DNA of 64,000 nt. Origin: Deroplatys truncata (lineage: Eukaryota > Arthropoda > Insecta > Mantodea > Mantidae). Positions 23,445-36,162 of the stretch are shown piece by piece (within the stretch, counting starts at the first letter, position 1; every line of letters begins with the position of its first letter). The position numbers were made by a program, and so were the translations under genes. The DNA lies in contig CM060990.1 of the NCBI GenBank assembly GCA_030765065.1, positions 280,515,341-280,579,340 of the forward strand, read 5' to 3'. The notes below the pieces were generated by a model. It saw nothing but the letters and a program-made list of their open reading frames with translations, was not told where the DNA came from and searched no databases.

Positions 23445-24027
23445 TGACACGCCATTAATCTGAAGGGGGTTGAAAACATGCATTTGGTAGCGTAGCAGAA
23501 TTAAGTGCTGGTGAGCAACTCTGAATAGCAAGACACAATTAACAAAAACGATAACATCAATTTAATATAACAAATGAGTAGAGACAATGAAAGTGAGCAA
23601 GCAAGCCAGTTTTAGGATTAAGTATTTAAGAAAGCTCAGTTACTGGTTACCTAGTGCTATTGAGCAGATGTTACGCTGGTTGACATACACAAAGGTTGTT
23701 GATCTGGGCAGCGCCTCCGGGTCGCACCTGGGTTGTTCATATCAAGACTGCCATGCCCATAGATTTATGAAAAGGTTTTTATATCATAGATAGACGCCTC
23801 CACACAGGACATGGCCATATATGGAGAGATAACCTCTACTCTATGCGTTGGCATCACCAACCCACCTAATATAACAAGGATATGACCGGCACTGAATGTC
23901 CAGCTCATGCATCCTGTGTTGCACCATGTGAAGTAAGAATGCAAGAAATAAGCTTCACATGAACCAAATTCTAAAGCAAAGTAGTTTTTAGTAAAATAAT
24001 TTAACTTCGCTTGACCCATACGTTACA
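23445..24027 (-). repeat. 3' LTR of the gypsy-type element
   Basis: On the plus strand it starts TGACACGCC and ends ACGTTACA. It is about 90% identical by eye to 36186-36763 and has the TG...CA ends expected of LTRs. The adjoining internal sequence is moderately purine-rich on the minus strand (GAAGCCGGAGCAGA), a possible polypurine tract. Confidence 0.85.
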
Positions 24028-24108
24028 TCTGCTCCGGCTTCAAAATAACACACTACCACTGTGTGTTGATAAGAGAGAAATGGTACAAGGCCACACACAC
24101 ACAAAAAT

Positions 24109-24165
24109 TACACTGAACAACACTGTAATTTGCACTTGACCAAAAATGGACATTCTAATAGATTT
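24109..24165 (+). repeat. Left terminal inverted repeat of the nested DNA transposon
   Basis: ACACTGAACAAC, then TTTGCACTTGACC and AATGGACATTCT, pairs with the complement of 26755-26811. Confidence 0.6.
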
Positions 24166-24857
24166 TTAAGCATAAATTTCAGAACCGAAATCCGTTTTGT
24201 GATATTACCTAACGTTTTTAGATATTGCCCTTTTTGTGATTTGCGAAAACCCGCAGCGCTACGCCACTCCCACCGCCACAACCTTTATCAGTCGGCTCAC
24301 CCTCTCAACATCTTTTGTCATTCAAGGCTGGTAAGAGTTTTATTGCAGGCAAGGTAACTTCAGGATTTTGACAATGGGCTTAAAATATGACTTCTTTGAA
24401 AGGTCTTAAGAGGGACAGCAGACGGCATGTATCCATGAAGATACCGGGGCAATAATGGCAAAACTGCAAGAATGGCATAATACTGTTTGCCTTTGCCGAA
24501 CATCACTTTTTGCGCTAAACACAAACCTTTTAACTACACAACCACTGTCCACAGGCCTTAGACGAAAGCTGACTATTTTTCACCCCAACACTCCTCATCC
24601 TCTGTGGCTAGAAGAATTCCTTACCATGTTCTCTACTGCGCGTCATAAAGCCGTGTGTCTTGTTTGTAACGAGCAGTAGTTGTCTACAAGTATCTGTATC
24701 AGCACAGTGCAGTGAATGTTGTATTCTTTGAAGTGATACGTTTTTGTGGACTACATTAAAAAGAGTTATATACTTCAGACTCCTTTTAACTGCGTTTTCT
24801 TGCATACTACATACACTGACAGCAGTTGTTTATTTATATATATATTATTGTTTTGAA

Positions 24858-26514
24858 ATGTTTCGCAATTATTTAAATTCTACAAACCTATTTTGTTATA
24901 TCTGTGGCAAATTTACGACAAAATCTCAGCGAAAATCTTTAACTCCTAAGGTGAGAAAGGTTTAAAGCTGGGGATGAAGGGAAGTGGTGGGCACCAAGTA
25001 CATGTTGCACTAGATGTTCACAATACCTTCGGGGGTGGTGAAATGGCACTCATAAATCAGTGTCATTTGCTATACCAATGATTTGGAGAGAACCAAGGGA
25101 TCATATTACAGATTGTTATTTCCGTTTAACAAATGTATCTGGCTTCTCTTCAAAGTCAAACCATGCCATATAGTATCCAAATATACCTTCGGCTATAAGA
25201 CATGTACCTCATGACAATTCCCTTCCAGTTCCTAAACCACCTGAACTATGGATGTTAGATGATGTACCTTCAAATGATTCTCCTGAAGAAGAACCTGGCC
25301 CTTCAGTATGCAATACCGGTGACCTATATTTCCAGTTACCAGAACCTCAATCTAAACCTCATTTGATTTCCCAAGCCGAGCTGAATGATCTAGTAAGGGA
25401 TCTTAATTTAACAAAAACTCAGTCGGAAATTTTAAGCTCACGGCTGCAATACTGCAACTTGCTTCAGCCTGGAGTAAATGTAACAGCGTTCAGAAAACGT
25501 GAGCACTCTTTGACATCATTTTTTCACAGAAAAATGAACTTGTTTGTTGCAATGATGTTAATGGATTCATGGAACAACTGAGTGGCAATTACAAGCCACC
25601 CCAATGGCATCTTTTCATTGATTCGTCGAAGTTAAGTTTAAAGGCACTTTTACTACATAATGGTAACTCTTATTTTTCCGTCCCTATAGCTCATGCTGTT
25701 CAGATGAAAGAAACATATGAGAATTTGAAGATACTTTGAAAGCTCTAAACTATGCCAGGTACGAATGGCAAATCTGTGGAGATTTAAAGGTCATAGGGTT
25801 ACTCCTGGGAATGCAGAGTGATTAAACCAAGTTTTGTTATTTTATATGTGAGTGGGACAGTCAGGCTAAGGAAAAACATTATGAAGTAACTGAGTGGCCT
25901 GTAATGAGTGCTTTAATACCGATTGAAAAGACTTAAGTATGAAGCATTAGTTAACAAAGACAAAATTTTGCTACCGCCGCCGTTAGGCTTAATGGAAAAT
26001 TTTGTAACGGCTTTGAACAGAGAGAGTAGGAGTTTTCGGTATTTGAAAGAAGTTTCTAATAATAAGCGAAGCAAAATTAAAAGAAGGTATTTTTATTGGC
26101 CCACAAATACGCAAATTGATGGAAGACAGGCATTTTGAAGAACTACTTTCCGAAAATGAGAAAGTAGCATGGGTGGGATTCAATACAGCGTGCAAACATT
26201 TCCTGGGAAATACAAAAGCTGACAATTACAAGGAAATTATTAAGAACATGCTAAAGGCATATAAACATTTAGGGTGCATTATGTCCTTAAAAATACATTT
26301 TCTGCACTCGCACTTGGACTTCTTCCCTCCCAAACTTAGGGCTGTGAGTGATGAGCACGAAGAACGGTTTACTCAGGATATAAGTGCCATGGAGAAGCGA
26401 TACAGCGGAAAGTGGTCACCTAGTATGTTAGCTGACTATTGTTGGCAGCTAATAACGGAAGTTCCTGATGCCAGCTACAAGCGAAAGTCTTCTCAAATTG
26501 TTTTAAAAACTTAA
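24858..26514 (+). pseudogene. Putative transposase of an undescribed type (uncharacterised arthropod protein), frameshifted
   Basis: Starts MFRNYLNSTNLFCYICGKFT with an N-terminal CxxC. Landmarks in order: MIWREPRDH and FSSKSNHA (about 25080-25165, broken), VRDLNLTKTQSEILSSRLQY (about 25393), FRKREHSLTSFF, FIDSSKLSLKALL (25612), WQICGDLKVIGLLLGMQ (25767-25818), WVGFNTACKHFLGNT (about 26171), HFLHSHLDFFPPKLRAVSDE (about 26300-26357), and MEKRYSGKWSPSMLADYCW (26391-26447). I remember closely similar, intronless, unnamed proteins annotated in many insect genomes (recollection, not a search). Three acidic positions, D in FIDSS, D in CGDLK and E in SDEHEERF, occur in an order that could form an RNase H-like DDE site (inference). 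At least three frame breaks and a stop occur. Neighbouring terminal repeats support a mobile-element role. Confidence 0.6.
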
Positions 26515-26754
26515 GCAAAATTAATAATATTTTAAGTTTTTGCATGAAATTACAAAAATATTGCTTGTAGATCACTTTAATTGCAATTTATGTATTCTGC
26601 ATACATATTTCGTAATTTCACCTAAACATTGATTACAATATTTTAAACAGATCTGTTTTATGCATTTTTTAAAAAAAGGAACTAATTACTCCAAAAAACG
26701 GTACGTCATAGGAAATTTTGTAATTCAGATCTGAATTCAACATCGCTTATATGT

Positions 26755-26811
26755 ACAAAATGACCTATTTCCGTTCAAGTGCAAAAAAAGTTAAAATTTG
26801 TTGTTCAGTGT
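26755..26811 (-). repeat. Right terminal inverted repeat of the nested DNA transposon
   Basis: On the minus strand it reads ACACTGAACAAC, an A/T-rich gap, TTTGCACTTGAACGG and AAATAGGTCATTTTG. It has a longer A/T insert than the left end. Confidence 0.6.
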
Positions 26812-29800
26812 TATTAAATGAGTATAAACCATTACAAATTACAATAATAACATTAGTCAGTCTAAGAACAGGTCAAAAAAAGAAATAATTAGATAGAAAG
26901 AGTGCTTGAGTACGTGGGATTATGTTCGTCACACTGGGACATCGAACCGGGGACCAGAAGTCACAGTAACTACACCTGCAATTCTTGAAGTAATGAAGCG
27001 AGCGACATGCCCTGTATATAGGTCTCTGATAAAGCTGCAAAATCCAGCAATTCTTTATCACTGCAGCAGTATGTGGTCAGTGATATCAGCTGCAATAACA
27101 TCTTACTCTGGAGTCAAATAACAACTGAGGTAAACTCTAAGTCTTGTCCACTGCAGGAACGACGTCTGGTATTCACTGTACGAAGACAGGAAGGCACAGC
27201 AGCCGTCTGCACACGTTGGGGGATCAGTACACCAAGTAGTAGTCCATAGCGAACATTTCACAAGTGCAATGTAGTGTTATCAGCTGGGATATCAACACAC
27301 GCAATAAGTCCATATCATATGCAGGTATGTTAGTTTCGTGATACTGTGGTTCTCTATGTGTGTAAGCCGTTCGAAGCACTTAATGGTGATAGATTCAGAA
27401 CACTCATAAGAAAAGTTATTATGACACAAAAGGAGGCACTCAATGACCATATGACTCATAAACAATAGATTACAGAACACTTAATAAACTAAAAAAAATT
27501 AAGGTGCCCCGTACCAAGAAAGAAAAAAATTATGATATATTTAAGAAAAAACTTGCTTGTAAAAATGCAATCGAACTTTTACATAAGTATAATTTAAAGA
27601 AGTTGTACAAAAGAAATACATGACATAACATTATAAGAATATATGCGTTAAAGAAATATTACGTTGGTGTATACATGACAACAATATCGGTACAGTATAC
27701 TGAACCATTAACATCATTTGTGCTAGAGTAAATATATCTCCATATCATTTTAAAAATCCACATATACGCATCTGTTCACAAGCCAAAGCTTTTACATAAG
27801 CAGAATTCACAAAATTCTCACAATTCACAACAGTCATGGCATAATCGGTTTAATTCCCATCAGCTTAACTTTGTTAAAATTCAGCTACTGTGAAAACAAC
27901 GACATTGTTTACAATGAAGCAACAGGTGAGTACAATAACAATGTGTTATCAGTTAGCTCAATTATACACACATTATTGAATTTTTCTGAGGTTTTTAGTT
28001 TTCCATTAGTGTTACTATGACTGTAGGCGGAAGTGAAAACAAGATTCAGGTTAAAAATATAAAACTTAATGGGAACAATTTCAAACGAAGAAAACAAAGC
28101 TTAGAAGCCACTGTGTTTCCATAAATTACAATTTTATACACAAAATATACGTGTTCAGAAAACTACATTTAATTACTTAAAATATTTCTTCTGCTTCAGT
28201 TTATTATCTGCATTCCTGACAATCAGCATATACTGGTTAACATTGAATAGTAAAGTCAACATCCCTGTGGGGCAGGTTTCAACACAAATTTCTACCAGAA
28301 GCTTGCTTATTTTTGCCAAATTTAATGAATATTATACTTTTCTTAAAAAAAATACACATATGCTTGTGTTTATAACATTTATAAAGTATGAATATTACTT
28401 CCTATCCCCACGTTAATCACAACATATAGCAGAAAACTGTCCCACAGAAAAATTCAAGATTTCTGAATAAAAAATAAAAAAAATTGTTTCAGAAGAAAAC
28501 AAAAATTATTTCACAGAATTAAAATAGAGAATGCATGTTTTGGAATTTGAAACTGACATCCGCATTGTGATACTATGTCTGCCAAAGTTTAGTATTGAAT
28601 TTAAGTTGTTAGCGTTGTTGATAGGAGCCATTGACATGCATTATTAGTTATTACTATACATTGTTACCAACTGATGTCTGTAAATGAACATGCGTCTGCA
28701 TTGACACTAATTATATCTTATTCTTGTTTATTGAACATTATTCATTAATATCACATTACTAACTCCACCGGATAAAGTATATCCAGGTTCTCCAAGAGGG
28801 TGTACCTTACTGGTGCACAAAATATTTAATCTGAACCGGAATGTTAAAGAATGCATTCTTTTATTTGTATACCACTTAAATGTGAAAAACAATGACAAAA
28901 TATTGCATTGTTTACTCTAAATGTGCGCAGTTGTACTGCAGTGGTTGAAAAGTATCTCTTCATCTTGTAAGTTATCTCTAAGGGGTCATCAGGCATAGCC
29001 TAAGAGAAAAAACATACATATAATGAAAATCAATGACGTCATAGCACATCCACAGGACCATCAGACCAACCCGTGAAGCTATGTTTCTCAGAACAATAAC
29101 AACAACAAAACCGTAGGAGTGTTCCATAATTATTACTAATGCGAGTAATAAATCTAAAAAATAAATCTAAGTGAATTAATCTAAAGAAGCGCTTCCATAT
29201 TCTACACTAAAGTACAGACTATCTAATACTACCAAAATAATTAATATTCAAAGGGAGTTAGGGAACCAATGTTCCAACAACGAGAAAGTACACTGTCCAC
29301 ACGTGCAACACAAACTTTCTGGAGATGTAAATGTGCTCAAACAAAAATAATAAATCGCTGAATTAGAGTGGAGAGAAGCTGTTGCCGTTCAAAGCTATAG
29401 ACACCATGAGGGTGAAGCAGCAGAACATTCCTCAGTAGTGCTGGCAAAAGTCATAAAATGACTGTGTTCGACACTTGAGCATTCCAATATGCAGTAGCAT
29501 AAACAATCGTAGCTCAAACTATACAATCTGTGAACACAAATAAAAGTAAATGAGAGTACATCTCACAATAGAATAAAATTGTAAAACACAAAAAGTTATG
29601 TATATAAGGGTTTAAATCAATAGAATTCCGATAAGCACAATGTTTAGGTCATCATTGAAAATCCACAATATGTATTTATTTCAAAACTTTTCATTGCAAG
29701 AATTAAATAGGTGGCAATTGTATTACCAGATAACAAGGGGCGTTAATATATAGTATTCAAAAATAATTTGAAAAAGAAAGTGTCCAGTGATGAAAGGTAA

Positions 29801-31330
29801 TAGTGATAAACTCGAGCGCACATCAGTACTTAGCTATAAGTATTTCCTGTCTTTGAAGAAAACTAAAACAGACATCCTGCCCAAAATAAGCAAGAGTTTA
29901 TAGCGTAATGCGGCTCTTTTATATATCTGAAGAAACAGTGCTTGGAAAAATCGTGATATAAAATATTGCTTTAAATATTTCAAACCATATTAAAATTATT
30001 TCTCTTTCTTAGGTTTTTGGAAAAGAGGGACAGGGTAAAAGAGAGTAGAGCGGTTGGGCAGTAATGTAAATCCTTGCAGACGAGGCATCAGAGGATGTGT
30101 GCTATCACAAAGTTCCAAATTCACGATGAACAACTTAACACGTAAGAAATAACCATTCTCGTTTTAGCATATATAACCAAAAGCAAATTAAATACTTTTT
30201 TTCTGCTTGCATACTCATAATGATAAACGTATTAGAACTCATGGCATGTTATGTTTCCAAAGCTTTACATTATTAACTCAATAAAACATGGCATGATTCC
30301 AGAAAAGTAGGGGGTAAAAAGAGTAGAATGCAAAATAAGTAGAAAAAACATCATTGGTAAATGCAATAAAACACTTAATCATTTCATTACAATAATGGGG
30401 AACAAAGTGCTACATACTAGACAACGTTTCATTGCATATAAAAAAATTCAACTGAGAAACCTTAGAAATTGGTAAATGTGTAAGCTAAGTATTTACAATA
30501 AAACAAATGTAGGTAATTATTACTTAAATTGGTATAGCATTATGCTTATTCAGAAAACACTTCAAGGTGTGGTTAACTGCTAAGTAAATGCTTTCGCATT
30601 AATTATGAATAAGATTGATAGCTATTGAATTGTCCAAACAATCTTCATGAAAATTAACTGGCAAATATAGCGTGAAGTCTTGTTAAAGAAGTTACAGTAT
30701 CAAATGCGCATTTCAATTTGATATTACCAGCTGTGTGTTAATCACTAGCAATAATTGTACATCTTTCCAACTGAAAATACCTACTTCACTAAATAGTAGC
30801 ATGTTGGGGGACAAGAGGGAGGGGTTAGAGTGAGTTTCTTTGGAATGACAGGCGAGACCTAAAAGAACTGTCTTATTTCAGCATACCAATATTAATGCAA
30901 AATGACTGCTTTTAGGAACTTGCTTAATCATAAGGCATGGGTATCAAGAAATCAAGTGAGTGTACACTTATCCGTCTATTGCTGTAAAACAATAGCAACA
31001 TTGGTCAGAATTTCATTTATCGTAACATACATATAAAGGGAAGGGGTGTGAAAACAGAAAAATACCTATAGGCAAGGAATGTACAGATTACAATTATATA
31101 CCCATTAATTACGTAGTGTTAACAGAAAAAACAGAACAGTGCGTCTCCACATCCTGTTACAAGATAATAGTTCCGTAGAGAAATTCTTGCTCATAATTAC
31201 ATAGCATAAAGTTTAACTTACACAATGAGAGACTTTTAGTTTGAAACCGATGACAACTTACCCTCGTGTGATTTATCTATAGGTTCGCTACAATTAAGAA
31301 TGCCAATCACCTCCTGTAATTAAATTAAGT
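26812..31330. other. Long AT-rich non-coding part of the LTR element between integrase and 3' LTR
   Basis: About 4.5 kb with no convincing frame on either strand. G-rich, purine-rich words recur (GGGTAAAAGAGAGTAG at about 30032, GGGGTAAAAAGAGTAG at about 30311, GACAAGAGGGAGGGG at about 30811, GGGAAGGGGTG at about 31038). An env gene would be expected at this position in errantivirus-like elements, but I see none. It may be a long 3' UTR, a decayed accessory gene, or a further nested insertion with unclear ends. Confidence 0.45.
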
Positions 31331-32645
31331 ATAATAGGTGTAAATACGTTTAACATGAACTACCATGTCTTTACGTTTATATCCAGTTGTTTGTCTGATA
31401 CGATAGTTCACTGGGGAAAGCTCTTGCAAAACCTCATATAGTACGTGGAAATTACGAAATAATTTATTAGTTTTGTCTTTCTTGCGGACTGGTGTGTAAA
31501 GCTTTACTAGCTGACCAATTCGAAATGATAGAACGCGTCTCTTAAATCAAAATACTGCTTTTGTTTAGCTTGCTGGTTCGTGATATTCTGAAGTGCTAAC
31601 TGGCGAGCCTGTTGGATATCTTGCAATGTCTGCTTAACAAATACGTTATCAGTGGTGCTTTTTAATTGGACTTCCTCGGGCAAGGTCGGGTATCCCCCGT
31701 ACATTAGAAAGAATGGGGTTTCTTTAGTCGACTCTTGCCGATTAGTGTTATAAGCAAACACTACATGTGGCACGGCCACGTCCCAATCTGTTTGATTGGT
31801 AGAGATATAGTGACAAAGCATATTAATTATTGTTTTATTTGCGCGTTCCACCAAGCCATTACATGCTGGATTATAAGCCGTTGTGAATGTGGGTTGAACA
31901 CCCATTGATTCAACAACTGTCGTGTTACGTCACTAATAAAAACAGAACCTTTATCTGAGAGTAATCTAGCAGGTGCGCCGTGACGAAAAATAATTTGTAT
32001 CAAGATAAAGTTGGAAACATGCTCAATTGAGACCCTAGGGAGTACGGCAGCTTCACAGTACCTGGATCCATAGTCGACTGCGACTACAATCATTGTTTTT
32101 TTCTGATTTAGATCTGCGTATTGGTCCAAGCAAATCAATTGACCACGTGGTGCCTATTTGTGTGGCCTTGATAGGCTGAAGTAATCCAGCAGGCTTGACA
32201 TTTTAGGGCGTTTCCGAAACTGACAACTCAGACAAGTCTTAACATACTTTTCGATATCCTTTCGCATACCTATCCAGTAGTAGCGCGAATGGATTTTATG
32301 AAAAGTCCTGGTGAAACCCATGTGTCCAGACAAAGGGTCGGTGTGACATGCATACAAAATGTCGTGTTTAAGTGACTCCGGAATAACTAATAAATGGAGC
32401 CGTCCACAATTGCCAGTATTTTTGCGGTAAAGAACTCCTGATTTAAGAATATTAGTACAAGCCTGTCGGCGCAGCTTAGGGGTAGCTACATCTGGTTGTT
32501 GTAAAGCACTGAAAATCGGTACTAGCAGAGGTTCCGACTTCTGGTATCGAGCTACCACTACTGGGAATAATAAACAGGTGATGAGATGTTCTATTTGATC
32601 CATTTCCTCGGGAACGGGATCAGCGACATGAAGTCTCGACAAAGC
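31330..32645 (-). pseudogene. Gypsy pol: integrase (zinc-binding, catalytic core, C-terminal module), broken
   Basis: The zinc-binding domain is intact in 32154-32642: HTDPLSGHMGFTRTFHKIHS followed by CLSCQFRK (HHCC). The catalytic core spans 31507-32138 in two frames: VAVDYGSRYC (first D), LLSDKGSVFI (second D) and CNGLVERANKT (E). After a frame break, YEVLQELSPVNYRI near 31430-31390 matches the GPY/F module of gypsy-type integrases. The three acidic residues of DDE remain, but frameshifts at about 31.9 and 32.15 kb prevent a full product. Integrase inserts the cDNA into the genome. Confidence 0.85.
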
Positions 32646-33265
32646 ATCAGCATCTGAATGCTTAGCGCCACTTTTGTAAATAATACTTTAATTGTATTCC
32701 TGATGTTTTAAAGCCCATCTGGCTAAACGACCAGTGGCGTCCTTTATGTTACGCAAAAGCAAAGTGCATGGTGATCACTATTTCTACAGGCTAACCATAG
32801 ATATAAGGTCGAAAGTCAGTGAGGCATAAACAATAGCTAAGAGTTCTAATTCTGATACATTGTAGTTTTTCTCAAATTTCAAAATAGTGCGACTGCAAAA
32901 AGCTGCAGGATGAAATTCACCATCAAGTTCCTGTAATAAACAAGTTCTAATACCAACACCGGAAGCATCCGTATGTATTCTAGTAGGGGCTCCATGTGTG
33001 TAATGTATTAATACTGATGGGGAAACTAAAGCATTTTTAGTGTGTCAAATGCTATTTGATCTTCAGTAGTCCAAACGAATTCCTGATTTTTCTTGGTGAG
33101 AGCGTATAAAGCTTCGGCTATAGATGCAAAATTAGAGATAAGTCTGCGGTAAAAACCACAGAGTCCTAAAACTCGTCGCGGTAGACTTACGTTTTTAGGA
33201 ACGGGCAATACTTTGATTGCACGCAGTTTACCTTGGTCAGTTTCTATACCTTGTTCAGACACTTC
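32646..33265 (-). pseudogene. Gypsy pol: RNase H and tether region, broken
   Basis: At 33026-33262 the frame gives GFYRRLISNFASIAEALYAL and the FVWTTEDQIAFDTLK block that joins reverse transcriptase to RNase H in gypsy polyproteins. From about 32.99 to 32.65 kb broken frames contain THGAPTRIHTDASGVGI (first D), YNVSELELLAIVYA (E) and SDADALSRL, the usual end of the RNase H region. Stops and short deletions separate the parts. Confidence 0.8.
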
Positions 33266-33835
33266 AAATCCATTAACTTAATCTTGGACATAGCGCAGAA
33301 ACATTTCTGAGGTTTGAGCTTAAAATTGTGCTGTTCCAACTTCTGAGAGATTTCTAGATTTTGCAATAACTGATTGAAATCGCTGCAAACACGACTATAT
33401 CGTCTAGGTACTTTAATGCTTTCTTATGTTTCAAATCAGCTAGCAATTTATCTCCTAAGATAGATTTTGAAATTCGAAAACAGATTCCGTCGTTATAAAG
33501 CCAGAGAATTTCTTTCTCTCTTCCTCTATAGGCACCTGAAAATAAGCACTAAGCCAATCCAGGGTGCAGTACAATTTTGAGTTTCCCAAATAGCTTAAAA
33601 GATCGTCAATAAGGGGTAGAGGGAATGATAAAGTCTCTGTAACTGCATTTAATTTGCGATAGTCTGCACGAACTCTAAATTCACCATCCTTACGAACTAG
33701 AACCACAAGGGAAGCAAACGGACTGTTATAATCTCTGATAATATTAGCCTCTTTCATTTCTTTCACTTGCGTGTTAATTATATCGCGCTATTTTTGCGAC
33801 ACGCGATAAGGGCGCTGTCTAATAGGTCGGGGTCA
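33266..33835 (-). pseudogene. Gypsy pol: reverse transcriptase, with motif B deleted
   Basis: 33455-33766 encodes MKEANIIRDYNSPFASLVVL, GEFRVRADYRKLNAVT, YCTLDWLSAYFQVPIEEE (motif A with catalytic D) and KFSGFITTESVFEFQ. Motif B (normally FGxxNSPAxFQ) is missing, consistent with an internal deletion. In another frame at about 33390-33430 KYLDDIVVFAA supplies motif C (YxDD). The lost motif B and frame change make it inactive. Confidence 0.85.
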
Positions 33836-34109
33836 GTAAGTTTGATTTAAAACTCACCTAGGTTAGTGTACCCAATTCCTATATTTTAGTTGCAAAGACA
33901 TATCTGTATTTTACCAAAAGAGACTCTGACAGGCAGCGTTGAGGAGCTGTCAGTTCTGAATTAAGATGGAAATTTGCATCATTAATTTTGACATCATGTC
34001 TGTTCTGTTTGTTCCAATTAGATGCTTGAACTAACGCTACTTCATTTATATAAGCTATGGTAGTCTTAGCAAAAAGTACTTGGGGAAGGATGTCTTATTA
34101 CAAATAGAG

Positions 34110-34720
34110 ATAACTATATCCGATTCATTTGTACACAACACTAATAGTATATCCATTTACTTCTTTCGCGCAATAGTTTCCGATGGTTCGAGTAAAAATG
34201 CACCTGGGTGGGGCAGAGAAAGCTTGAGACATACTTGGGTTGAGCTAAATGGCGGAAGTTCTACATCCTGTGTACACGTAGCTTTTGCGATTACACATAC
34301 GTCATCCTCTGGTTCTAACGTAATCTGAGGTAATGGGCACCCAATCCTTTCATTACAAAAAATATTAACTGTCTTAGCCTTTGTAATTTGCAACACAATG
34401 TTGGAACTAACTAAATCAATTAGTGCCTTATAACGCCGAAGAAAATCCATACCCAACAACATATGGGGCAAATCTGGTATCACTAAAAGTTGTTCCGAAA
34501 AATGTGCATCACCTATTGTAAAATCACAGATAGTAGAGAAATTAATACCAATCAACTTGTTATCAGCCGAGCGTATGAGAATACTTTGAGCTAAAGGTAT
34601 TAAAGGGGTCTGTATATATTATTTATTAACTATGCTTACAGCACTACTTGTGTCCATCAAAACATCAACATTAGTACCATTTATGGTGCCACTTGTAAAC
34701 AAAAGATTAGCAGGTTGAAC
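34110..34720 (-). pseudogene. Gypsy pol: aspartic protease, active site altered
   Basis: TINGTNVDVLMDTSSAVSIV (about 34630-34690) corresponds to the protease active site, but the usual DTG or DSG is DTS. A stop follows. 34157-34555 then has GINFSTICDFTIGD and LPHMLLGMDFLRRY, the second conserved block (LLGxDFL). The catalytic glycine loss and the stop point to decay. Confidence 0.75.
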
Positions 34721-34789
34721 AGTGGTTCTTTGCTTATCATAGACTGTTTCAGAATTTCGAGCCACGAATCCTACACCCGTGACTCGTTT

Positions 34790-34905
34790 ATGGCGTTTGG
34801 GTAGTTCTGTGTACGTCTACAATTTAATGCTACATGTCCCTACTTATTACAATTAAAGCAAACGGTACGTCCATCCGTTGTACTTTCGCGGCTAGGACGT
34901 TCGCA
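34790..34905 (-). pseudogene. Gypsy gag: nucleocapsid zinc knuckle
   Basis: CFNCNK, a stop, then GHVALNCRR: a CX2CX4HX4C knuckle with the residue before glycine changed to a stop. It is preceded by a basic stretch with SRESTTDGRTV. Confidence 0.7.
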
Positions 34906-34963
34906 ATTTCTATGCGAATGGCCATTATTGCTCGATTGACCATGTCCAGGGTTCCTTTTATGT

Positions 34964-35880
34964 TTAGAGCGAATGGGTTTTTTTACCATTATTTTGACAC
35001 TTAGGTCGCCCTTGTATGTGTTTCATTTGCTGACCCGAGATATTAAACTGTTCTGCTAAAGTATTAATTTTCTGTTCAAGAGGGGAGGAATGGAGGGAGT
35101 TCACTGGGGTGGCTGGGAAAGAAGAAACTAGGTCTACTCTGCGACCGGCTAGGCATCTAGCCGTCTCAATACGACGAGCACCCTGCAACAATTTAGTAAC
35201 CCTCTAAGGGTTTGCTGGCAAAATGTGCTCAATTAAGGAAGGCTTTAAACCTCGCAAGATACGACGGATTTGTTCGATTGCATAAAATCTGTAGATTAAC
35301 CTGGTCACATAGTGCCAAAACATTATATACATAAAGCTTCATTGGTTCCGAGAGTTCCTGAACTAGCTACCTTAAGCGAAATTCAAGGATCCCGTCTTGC
35401 GCCATCTGACTAAAGGCGTTTTCCAAGCCATCCTTTAATTGTTGCCAAAAATGATCAGGTTGCATACGGGCATAGGTTTTATACCACATTCAAGCAGCAT
35501 ATTTTAACTAACAAGGGAGGTACTGATTTTTATGTGAATCCTCTAATGCATTAGCTTTAGAGATAATTTCAAAATTATGCAAATATATTAGCACATTCTT
35601 ATCAGGTTTCCCATTAAACTGACCAGGGTCTATGAATGATCGCGCAAAAGGTAGGCTAGCGGGAACCGGGTTAGTTGTCCGTGACTCCTTAACGTCAGGC
35701 ATTTTAACCTTTTCTGGAGTATCTACAAAAGTTAATTTAAGCGGTATTATAGGTGACGAAGAAGTATTGTGTGAGCTGGCAGAAGGAAGTTCAGGGTGGG
35801 TCTCATAATTCGGGAAGAGGTTGTTGTCCAGAACGTAATTGAATTTTGGACATGCAAATGCGTTTAACACATCTAACAAT
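34964..35880 (-). pseudogene. Gypsy gag: capsid region, broken
   Basis: 35508-35879 encodes a proline- and serine-rich leader, then FIDPGQFNGKPDKNVLIYLH and FEIISKANALEDSHK. In shifted frames downstream come KYAA, MWYKTYARMQPDHFWQQLKD and LENAFSQMAQDGI, the typical gag capsid pattern (W...W..L...LxxAF). 34964-35191 continues with a basic region before the zinc knuckle. Several stops are present. Confidence 0.7.
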
Positions 35881-36162
35881 TATTGAGCATAATTCTAGTG
35901 AACATTATAAAATAAGAACATATAAAATATTAATCTTTCAAGCAATTCAAAGCATTAACAGGTAAATAGAACACTGTAACTTTTAGATTTAAATAGATAA
36001 GTAACTTGATAAACTTTAATATAACAAGAGTTTGGGAAAAATTTAAAGTTCACTTGTACCAACTAAATGTGAAATTAGTATTACTATGAACTAGTGTAGG
36101 GGTAAATATGGAGAAAAGGTACGAGATCGTACCATATTTCTAGAAAAAATAATTAAAATGAG

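Larger units (their letters stand above)
24109..26811 (+). mobile_element. DNA transposon with ~50-bp terminal inverted repeats, unassigned family
   Basis: The left end is ACACTGAACAAC (24109-24120), followed by TTTGCACTTGACC. The right end, complemented, is ACACTGAACAAC followed by TTTGCACTTGAACGG. The ends thus pair over about 50 bp with small gaps. Between them is one gene (24858-26514) for a protein with no transposase family I can name. Flanking sequence does not give a clear target duplication (AATT/ATTA-like). It lies inside the gypsy element, so it inserted later. Autonomous in origin, but the gene here is broken. Confidence 0.65.

Noticed and set aside
26925-26960. tRNA-like B box on the minus strand (GGTTCGATGTCCC)
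   Set aside because: No A box, no tRNA fold and no SINE body or duplication around it.
26873-31300. env-like gene of an errantivirus between integrase and 3' LTR
   Set aside because: No frame with signal peptide, fusion-like or membrane segment could be found on the minus strand.
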